Notes under the pieces: generated by a model | Databases searched by the model: none | What the model was told of the DNA's origin: nothing | What the model saw: only the letters and a program-made list of their open reading frames with translations | Assembly: GCA_001599675.1 (NCBI GenBank) | Contig: BCHP01000005.1 | Span: 2,945,229-3,009,228 of the forward strand | Direction of reading: 5' to 3' | Length of the DNA: 64,000 bases | Source of the DNA: Basipetospora chlamydospora | Taxonomy: Eukaryota; Ascomycota; Sordariomycetes; Microascales | Part shown: positions 55,821-64,000 of the stretch, in pieces | How positions within the stretch are numbered: the first letter of the stretch is position 1 | How the letters are laid out: each line of letters begins with the position of its first letter | Position numbers and translations under genes: made by a program

Positions 55821-57425
55821 AAACCCCGTACCGAAAAGCGGAGAGGGGGAGGTGTATGAATGGTGTGTGTGCAGGAGTTGTCGGGTTGCGGCAAAAACTC
55901 CGATTATTCGCAGGGAAGGGGTGGGAGGGGAGAAGACGGGCGTAGAAGAGGGGGTCCGATTGGGTCACAGCGTGAGTGGCCCTTGTGGTGTCGTCCGCCA
56001 GTGGCATCAATGGTGTAGCGAGAGGTGAGCAGCGAGGACACTGGAACTTGTATGTCGTTACACCGGCGACTCGGTTGTTCGCGGTGTCGAGCAATGTAGG
56101 AGTAATACGCTGCTGGGCTGTGATGCGATGTGGGTTGTGGTGATGCAACCAACTTGAAGGGTTTCCTGGCCATGGATTTGATGATCACAGAGAGATACAT
56201 AGAAATAACATGAAATACAGTGTATTCATCAGAGAAAAGGCTTGAACCCCGAATCCAAAAGAGTCCACCGGCATAGCAGGCCCGCTTTGCTGAGTCCGTG
56301 CTGTGCCTTGGCTTGTGGGCCTCCAAGATTGTGGCGGCATCGCCGGCGTCCAGTGTCCTATTCCTCCTTGTACTCGTACAAAGCAAAGTGCTCTCGTTTG
56401 TCGCCAAGGGAGGGAGCAAGGTGATGCTTGTCTGTGGAAATCATCTACGCGCGCCTGATGCTGCCATGTTTCGGGTTGGGCCCTTATCGCGCGAGATTGT
56501 TCCCATTGATTCTATTGTATTTCATCTCGTTTCCCACCGGTCAACCCGTGGAGACGACGCTGATATTTTTTTTGCTGTTTTCCGTCCGTCCTGTGCGAGT
56601 ACTGCACTCGTCGTACCTTCCAGCGCCAGAAGGGCTCCTTTGGCTCTTGGCTCTTGGCTCTTGGCTAATTAGCGTTGCTCTCGTCATACTCGTAATTAGG
56701 GGCAGGCAGGACCGACCCGCTGGACCAGGGTCAGGTTCCATTCGTCTTATCAATCCGTATGATTACTCGTACCCTGGTAACATTCTCTCTCCTCCAGCGT
56801 GTCCCCCCCGGTTCCCTGTCCTTGGCAAATCCTTGTGAGGAGTAGCGCCCATGCGTGCAACTCAGTGCGTCCTGGACGTCATTCAATATTTTCAATATTC
56901 AATGTCGTTACTGGCTCCCTTGGTACCCGATGCCTCGCTCATCCCTGGCATGGCCCATACGATACTGAGTAATAGCAAAAGGTGACACTGTGAAGGACCG
57001 CGCGTCTTTCACTTCCCCAGTCAGAGTGGCATTCTCAGCTGCCACCCCAACTTCCCGATTACTCAATTGAGGCTTCACCGACACGACATGATTGATCCGT
57101 ACAACCAGACACGACGTCTCCTGCAGCGCGTGCTCTCCTGCCCCTTCCGCTCGACGGCATTACGCCCTGTAGGTTTCGTACCATGTCACAGTACGGAGTG
57201 CGCGACGGGGGGCCAATCCGGCTTGCAAGATGCCGCCGCCGGAGAAAGTTGGAGATGGAAAGTTGGTGGACATGCGAAAGGGTACCGGGTACTCATTCAG
57301 CCCGGAGCACGAGATATGCACGCGCTCTGATGTCACCGCTTCACCCTCTTTTCCCGTCCGGGAGAAATGTTCCTCGCCCTAAACTGCAATTGGGAAAGTG
57401 GCAAGCGAGGGAAATGGAACCGCTT

Positions 57426-57452
57426 AAAAAAAAAAAAAAAAAAAAAAAAAAA
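57426..57452. repeat. A27 homopolymer
   Basis: Twenty-seven consecutive A followed by an A/G-rich tail. Confidence 0.85.
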
Positions 57453-60400
57453 CAGAAAAAACGAGAAAGAAAAAAGGAAAGGAATCGGCATTGTCATCGA
57501 TAACAGTATCGCGAGTGTCACCGCTTCCCCAGCATCATCTCCTTAACTCATCTATTCATATCGTACTATTCCTGCGTGGGTATTGCCGGACCGGGCTCGG
57601 AGGGGGGTAGCCGTGGACCCTCTCCGAGTTCAGCAAGCCTCCATCCTGCAGACTACTCGTACACCCTGGATCGACCGACCGGCCGATCGCGGCTCAGCTC
57701 GCCTACGGTTCATCTCAACCGCCCTCTACGAGTAATTAATACCTTATCGACAATAGCAAAAGTGTAGCGGGAAATCGAACCGAACTTGCAGATAACACAC
57801 ACACAGGCTATTATCGCTATAGCTTTGGCAATACGGAGTCATTACTTCGTACCTACGGAGTACAATTGTTATCCATGCGCCCCGTGGCATTACCAGACGC
57901 TCAGCTCCTCTGCATACTTTGTTTGCTCAATCCCCGAACAAGCAAGATCTTACACATCCCGATTGGCGTTCAAACGAGAGACCTGTACTCTTCAACGTGT
58001 GTCGCCAGAGAAGAACTACCAATCTTTCCGGAGCAAGGCTGGCGGCGCTGGACTGGACTGGACTGGACCGGATTGGGCTGGACAACGTTCCCTCGTGACG
58101 ACATGCGGGGGATCGGCACGATCGCTTCTCTGTCTTGCTCAAGCCGGGGTTTGCTTTCTGCACGAAATTGCCATCGCCGAATCCCCTAGCAAACCCTGGG
58201 ATCTAACACGGCCTGGTCATTGGATGCCGAGAGGGGTACAAACTAATTGGGCCCTTCTTCATAGAAATAAAATAATAAAATAAAATCGATGCCGTTAGGA
58301 TCGCCGGGGATTGCGGGTGCCAAGACGGGAGGATCGACCCTGGTGCGAGTACTCTATGTACTATTCTCGTACGAAGTAATACGGAGTACAACACACACAC
58401 ACACCCAAACACCCAGGGCACACACAAACAGTGGTAAACTTGAGTCGCCTAGATTCCGTGGACTTTGTGAATTGCATCACCAATCATGGGAAAACACTCA
58501 CTGGGGCTGTCATGCAGAGAGCAGCACCAAACGAAACACCCACCTTGACCTTTTCCCGCTTCCCACTCACTCCCCCTGGCCCCTGGGCTGCCAGTGTAGG
58601 CTTGATGGAAGCAAACATGTTTCCATCCATCTCACTATCACCGGTGCTCTTAAAGAACCCGAGCTACCGTAGTTTAGAGCTTAGTACCGCACGCTTGGTA
58701 AGATACACTTGCAGGGCCTCATACACCGACACACAGCGCCGCTCACTCAAAGCGTCTGGTGGGTTTGGCTCGCACCCGCCGTTCAATCTACGTGCAGAGC
58801 CACCATGTCTACCAGGGCTCTTCCTTTTCATCGAATTTGATACGTGATTTTTCAGCTCTCACCAACTTCATACTTGCACATCCCCCGTTGTGTACAGAAC
58901 CTCAGAGGCGTCTTCATCCTCCTGATCCAAGAATGTGGCTACCTCCAAATCCAATTCCTATTACATACCAGCGAGTGCAGAGTAACATGCTTCCATATCA
59001 TAGTGGCTGCATGGCCACTATGGTGAACCAGTTGTGGAACCCTTCCCATTTATGAATGCGTTCCCGAACCACCCAGATAGACTGTAAGGCCCCATATGAG
59101 TAGGAGGGCTCCTCATGCTATGTCACTGCCCATCATCAGACCAGCTCCGCCTTGCAGTGATTCAGCCCTTCCCAAAGCTAGGCGTATATACCGAGAGAAT
59201 CATCTTTGCCATACTGTTTCACACAGCCCTTTTTTTCTTGACCATTTTTAACGCTCCTCAACACTGCCTTTGCTGCGATCCCTTGCCTGCTGCGGCGTAA
59301 CCACCAAACGTAATGACAAATATTCGCGTCGTTCTTGTCATCCATGACGCGGAATCAGGGATCCTCACCGTACAGCAGGAACAGGATCCGGCCTCGACGC
59401 TCCCCGGAACACGGGTGGAGCGGAGCGAGGGCCCTGGCGCAACTCATCCACATCCACACCTTCGGGACTGGGGTAATGATCCCGCCGTCGGGAGCCAGTT
59501 GGAGGTGCGCCCAGCCGGGCGGGACCCCTTTCGCCCCCGCACTCTGTGTTCGCTGTGGCCGTCGTGTGTCTTGTTGCTCTGCTGTAATTCTGAGGAGCAG
59601 TGTCACCGCGCAACCTTCGGACAAAGGAAGAAACGCGGCGCTTTTTGTGTGATCCCTCCTTGGGATTATATTTCCTATTGTGGAAAGATGTCCGTGTCCC
59701 ACGCCGCGTATCGTTCTCCCAGTCCGACCGAGTACAGCGTGCACCAGAGATCACACCCTCCAGGGTCCAAAGCCAGACTCTGGCGTCCAGGATGTGCATC
59801 TGAAAGGGCAGTGTTACTGTGTAGTCGCACTCGTACTCATTGTGTGCCTAGGAAAGGAACTTCAAAAGCCCCGCATGGGCGGAGGGGCCTTGATCTGCAG
59901 CTCCCCCGCCCGGTCGGGCCTGATAGCAAGCCCGCGCCAGCTATCCACCTACAGCCACCCAGATCCTACGGCACCGGGTGGGGAGAATTATTTTTACGAC
60001 CACCCTGGTTCTCAGGTGTGTTGGATGTTGGGCACTGGGCGAATACGATCGGGGGGTGAGCAAGACCCCTGCGCGAGATTGGCTTCCCTCGTGCTCCCGC
60101 TAGCTTTAGCTGGGAAACGCCGGGGCGGAGAATGTCTCCTACCTCAGCCGGGAGGGAGGCGCAACGCCGCTGTACGCCCGGGGAAGATGCGGTGGCTGTC
60201 TCTTTCGGCGCTTTTAATAGCATCTCTCGTTATATTTCTTACGCGCTGACATGACAGAACCATGATACGATGAGTATGGGAGTGAAGGAATTGTGTGTTA
60301 CTCGTTGTGTACGCCTCGTCAAGGATTCAGATGTCTGGCGGTGGGTAGCTCTGCTGTTTCTTGCGTGTAGGGTAAGGCCTTTGCTTGGAGTGTCGAGGGC

Positions 60401-61234
60401 GAGGCAGTCGTTCACGTTGAGGGAGTAAAAGCGCAGGGCGGGCTAGCCTGCGTTGTGGAGAGGCGAGGCCACAACCGTTTCCAGGGTTCATCTAGGTCTT
60501 TTACTTGGGGTATTCGCCCCCCTGGCGAAGTAGGAGTTGAGACGTGTCCGGGACTCTTTTTCTTTGCTAAGGGAAGGAATACGTTTGCTAACGCCCCGGG
60601 ATGGAGACGGATACGGATTCTCGGCGTTGATCCCTCTGACGGACAATCACCGGGCCGGCATCTAGTTGAAGCAAAGGAGTGGGACACGATGTATATATAC
60701 TATTGTCATTCCAGGTACAGTGCTCTTTCTTTTTCTGCCTCGCCACGACTCGGGTCTTAGTAGTTTTGAGGATCTAGTCATGTAGTCCGGGGTGGAGGCG
60801 CGCGCTCGTGGCAAAGGACTCGGCTGGTGACTTCCGGGAGGACAATGGAGGCATGTACCTTTGTGGTGCCTCGGGCAATTCTCCGCCGAGGTGGAACACG
60901 CGATACCGGAAACAGGCTAGGTCAACGGAGAAGTGAGCCTACGGAGTAGGGCAGTAGAACGCTGTCATCGTGGGGAGTGGAGCGCCATTGACCCCTCATA
61001 TCGTCATTGAAGAATTGATCTTGGAAGAAAAGGATCATAGAGGCAGGAAAAAGAAAGGCCTCCCCCCCTTCCTTCCAAGCCTTTTCCTCGGTACCAATCT
61101 TGAGGCTACCACCGGCACGGCTGATAAATCCGACCTCGGGGAGCGGAGGTTCCATCACGGAAGCGGCTTAAGCTGACGAGGAGCTTCTCGGGGTCACAAG
61201 CTACTGCGGGATCCCGGGGGATGCCGACCAGATT

Positions 61235-61248
61235 GGGGGGGGGGGGGG
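61235..61248. repeat. G14 homopolymer
   Basis: Fourteen consecutive G in noncoding DNA, 590 bp before the MetE-like gene. Confidence 0.8.
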
Positions 61249-61837
61249 AGGCCGGGTACAATTGAGACATCTCCGATACCAGCGCGGATGAGAACTACAA
61301 AAGAAAAGAAGTCTTCATGGGGCCGGTTCAATAAAGGATGAAGCTGAAATGGAATATTTGACCCGTCTTTCCTCTATTAAACGCCTCTTCTCGATCCATT
61401 GATATTGATGTTTGGTTCTACCCCGCACATCACATCCCTTTCCAGTATCTCTGTCCGTTCTTGGCTCCGACTCGGCGGGCATCTCGAAACACCCCGCGTT
61501 CAAGTTCCCTTTTGCCGGATCGCCCTCCCGCACCAGAGGTCAGGTCAGGTTCGGGGCAAGGATGGGATGCGGATGGATTGGGGACCATATCCGTAGACCA
61601 TTCGGAACTCGTAACTCGTAGAGACCATTCATGCTAACAGTGAAACCCCCCACCTCTCGCCGTAAACTCCCCCGCTTCCCTTCCCTTCCCCTCTTTTCCC
61701 TCCCACGAGCTTCTAGCCTCTTTCTTCAAGATCTTCTTCAAGCTCTTCTACCTTTTGGCCAACCCTTTCCCTCGACCTCTCCTTTCCGTCACAACCCCAT
61801 CCCCCCCACCTTCCCATCGCCAGAAGACCAACACACA

Positions 61838-63160
61838 ATGTCCGCCGCCCCTCTGCAGAGCGCCCCGCCCTTCCGGGCCGAGCACATGGGCTCCCTCCTC
61901 CGGCCGCAGGCCCTCCTCGCCGTCCGCGAATCCATCCGCGACACCAAAAAGTCCCCCGAGGAGGCCGGCCTCCCCGCCGCCGAGCGCGCCGCCGTCGCCT
62001 CCGTCGTCGCCATGCAGCGCGCCCTGGGCTTCCGCGCCGTCACCGACGGCGAGTTCACGCGGACGCGCTTCTGGGGCCAGACCTGGGACGAGTTCGTCGG
62101 CACCGCGCGCCTGCAGGACGCCGACGCCTCCATGTTCCGGCTCTACCACCCGGACGTCGTCAGCCTGATTGAGGAGGACCGCAAGGTCATGCCGGGCGAC
62201 TCTGTCATCGCGGGCGCGAAGCTGGCGCACAGCCGCGAGAGGTCCGTGTCGAACCTGCACGAGCTGCGCCTGGTCCAGGAGTGCGTGCCTAAGGAGGAGT
62301 GGGGGAATATCAAGTTGACTATGATTACGCCGGCGTGGTTCCACATGCGGTACAAGCAGGGGAAGGCCTATACGCCCGAGGCGTACGTGAACGACGAGGA
62401 GTACTTCAAGGACGTGGCCAAGGTGTATCGTGCCGAGCTGGAGATGCTCTATGAGGCGGGCTTGCGGAACGTGCAGTTCGACGACCCCGGCATGGCCTGT
62501 AAGTTCTTGTCCTGAGCTCTGCCGTTGCGACTCCCATCAATCTTCCCATCCCACCAGCAGCTTCCTTCTTTTTCTTTGCTGACACGTCTAGACTTCTGCT
62601 CCGACAAGTTCCGCGACGGATGGGCCGCCGACACCTCCAATATCGGCACCGTAGAATCCCTCTTCGACGCCTACATCGCCCTCTACAACGACTGCCTCCG
62701 CGACCTCCCCGCCGACCTGCACACGGGCATCCACCTCTGCCGCGGCAACTTCATCGGCGGCCGGCACTTCGCCTCGGGCGCCTACGACGTCATCGCCAAG
62801 AAGCTCTTCGAGGAGCTCAACGTGAGCACCTACTACCTCGAGTACGACACCGCCCGCGCCGGCGGCTTCGAGCCCCTGCAGTACCTGCCCAAGAACAAGA
62901 ACGTCGTCGTCGGCATCATCAGCACGAAGCTGCCCGCGTTGGAGGACAAGGAGGAGATGAAGCAGAGGGTCTACAGCGCCGCGGACTGGATCGCCAAGGG
63001 GAGCGGGGAGACGAGGGAGGAGGCCCTAAGGAGGGTCTGCGTGAGCCCGCAGTGCGGGTTTAGCACGCACGAGAGCGGTTATCCCTTGAGCGAGGAGGAG
63101 GAGAAGGCGAAGCTGGGGCTTGTGAGGCAGATTGCCGATGAGATCTGGGGGGAGCCCTAA
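61838..63160 (+). CDS. Cobalamin-independent methionine synthase-like protein (YxjG type)
   Basis: Single-domain relative of the MetE catalytic barrel, 409 aa. Exons are 61838-62498 and 62592-63160 (GTAAGT...GTCTAG). The start is MSAAPLQSAPPFRAEHMGSL. Motifs: RAEHMGSLLRP, GFRAVTDGEFTR, NVQFDDPGMA|YFCSD across the intron, then the zinc-site residues GIHLCRGN (His268, Cys270), the Glu of YYLEYDTARAG, and VSPQCGFSTHE (Cys375). These match the zinc-thiolate centre that activates homocysteine or another thiol in MetE. Full MetE has a duplicated barrel of about 760 aa, so this is the short YxjG/YxjH-like form. It may use another methyl donor or thiol; the reaction is not proven. Confidence 0.93.
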
Positions 63161-63682
63161 GGCCCCTATAGAAAGATGGGCGACCGGGTGGGAAGAAATT
63201 AGAGGACGGGACAACGGGGGCATCTAAATTTCAACAATCATCCTGTGGGTATACCCGGGCTCGGTGTTACGGTGAGCGTGCGGGCATATTGGCATCTGAT
63301 GTTACGGCGTCGTGGTGGAATCAACTTTCACTACGCATCTCGGCGGTTCCGGGAGACGGGCTTTCCAAGGATAGGAGGGAGACGTGTCTGTATTTCTGTA
63401 TTACAATGGCTTTCTGTATTCGGACCATGGAAACGAGCATGGGGCCTTGGCCGATGGACCGTACTGGACTCTGGCCTCTGTGTAGATGTGGATAAAACAA
63501 GTCTATGATGCACCCCCTTCTATAACGCCAAGCATCCGCGCTCTTTTGGAAAACTCCCGTGCCCTCATGGCTACGCTTCTCACACGCTCTGTAACGAACC
63601 CCCGGCCTTTTCCCCCGGGCCCTATGCCCACCCATAGTTCCATCAGGTAGCAATGATAGATGATATACCCGTGACAAACCCC
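63161..63682. other. Convergent 3' intergenic region
   Basis: Between the MetE-like stop codon and the 3' end of the partial gene. Nothing recognised. Confidence 0.6.
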
Positions 63683-64000
63683 TTAGACCTTGACCTCAGA
63701 AGGGGTGACGACAGAAGAAGGCTGCTCCATGCCCTGCTCAATCTCATCCGCCATCGCAGCATCCGTATCCCTAACCTTCTCCGCCGTTTTGTCTCCCGGG
63801 CTCTCCCCACCCCCCTCGGCGACCTCATCGTTGGCAAAGATGGCGGCGCTGTCGATCCACTCCCACGCGTTGACACCACTATCCGCCTTCTTTTGTAGTA
63901 TAGCCGAGTCCTCATCTACACCGCCCTCCACGAGCTTGGCCTGGTCCAGCGGCCCATCGACCAGATCCCCCGCACACGTCCTCCCAATGGCCACGCCATT
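63683..64000 (-). CDS. C-terminal part of an unidentified protein (runs off the window)
   Basis: The minus-strand frame stays open from the window edge to TAA at 63683-63685, about 105 codons. It reads NGVAIGRTCAGDLVDGPLDQ, then NAWEWIDSAAIFANDEVAEG and an acidic, Ala/Glu-rich tail ending SEVKV. Composition is coding-like and no stop interrupts it. There is no ATG in this frame within the window, so the start and most domains lie beyond position 64000. The acidic tail suggests a soluble protein. Family not recognised. Confidence 0.6.
   Translation of the reverse strand, partial: NGVAIGRTCAGDLVDGPLDQAKLVEGGVDEDSAILQKKADSGVNAWEWIDSAAIFANDEVAEGGGESPGDKTAEKVRDTDAAMADEIEQGMEQPSSVVTPSEVKV

Larger units (their letters stand above)
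55471..61837. other. 6.4-kb gene-poor, repeat-rich interval
   Basis: Separates the SYG1 promoter from the MetE-like gene. It contains TG and AAAAT microsatellites, A27 (57426-57452), a CA array near 58388-58405, GGACT repeats near 58050-58075, a G14 run (61235-61248), and three copies of TACGGAGTA (57854, 58380, 60940). The longest open frame (59313-60059) lacks coding composition. No RNA gene recognised. Confidence 0.55.

Noticed and set aside
59313..60059. 248-codon plus-strand open frame in the gene-poor interval
   Set aside because: Third-position bias and residue order look random, with no splice sites or motifs. A conserved homologue would change this view.
1..64000. CRISPR arrays, bacterial operons, insertion sequences
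   Set aside because: Introns and fungal gene families show a eukaryotic genome; no spaced direct repeats, transposase or terminal inverted repeats were seen.

Overview
The window is nuclear DNA of a filamentous ascomycete (Pezizomycotina, probably Sordariomycetes; the class is inference). Evidence: short introns of about 50-170 bp with GTRNGT donors, CTRAC-like branch sites and YAG acceptors; GC-rich third positions; and fungal families (Ppo fatty-acid oxygenase, HET domain, GH5_7 mannanase, CAF-1, SPX-EXS protein). Degenerate duplicates with C-to-T type stop codons suggest past repeat-induced point mutation. I found no rRNA, tRNA, CRISPR array or intact transposon.

Layout. 0.8-2.6 kb: an F-box protein (-). 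3.6-7.8 kb: decayed accessory DNA with two diverged copies of a coiled-coil gene (-), an AT-rich stretch, and two short damaged coiled-coil genes (+). 10.0-13.8 kb: a Ppo-type dioxygenase/P450 fusion (+). 14.6-16.2 kb: S-adenosylmethionine decarboxylase (-), with a long leader whose only upstream AUG opens a spliced 17-codon uORF. 18.7-19.7 kb: the Fe-S scaffold ATPase Cfd1 (-). 20.8-22.9 kb: an uncharacterised acidic/Ser-Pro-rich protein (+). 23.3-24.9 kb: a four-exon SAM methyltransferase (-). 26.0-28.1 kb: the CAF-1 large subunit (-). 29.5-30.7 kb: a Q/Y-rich protein (-). 30.7-36.7 kb: gene-poor.

36.7-38.9 kb: a secreted type-B carboxylesterase (-). 41.5-43.5 kb: a HET-domain protein (+). 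44.6-47.9 kb: two secreted plant-cell-wall enzymes in tandem, a GH5_7 endo-mannanase and a CE3 acetyl esterase (+). 49.0-50.9 kb: an M18 aspartyl aminopeptidase with an unusual CxxC/CxxC N-terminal extension (+). 52.1-55.5 kb: an SPX-EXS (Syg1/Xpr1) protein (-). 55.5-61.8 kb: gene-poor and rich in simple repeats. 61.8-63.2 kb: a MetE/YxjG-like methionine-synthase-family enzyme (+). 63.7 kb to the end: the C-terminal part of a gene that leaves the window (-).

Most genes are unrelated housekeeping or secreted-enzyme loci without operon logic; the mannanase/esterase pair is the clearest functional neighbourhood. Three genes touch methionine/SAM chemistry (SAM decarboxylase, methyltransferase, MetE-like protein), but they are far apart and probably not a unit. 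The least ordinary signals are the spliced uORF of the SAM decarboxylase, a nonamer TACGGAGTA/TACTCCGTA recurring at least nine times only between genes, and the decayed coiled-coil family at 3.6-7.8 kb.
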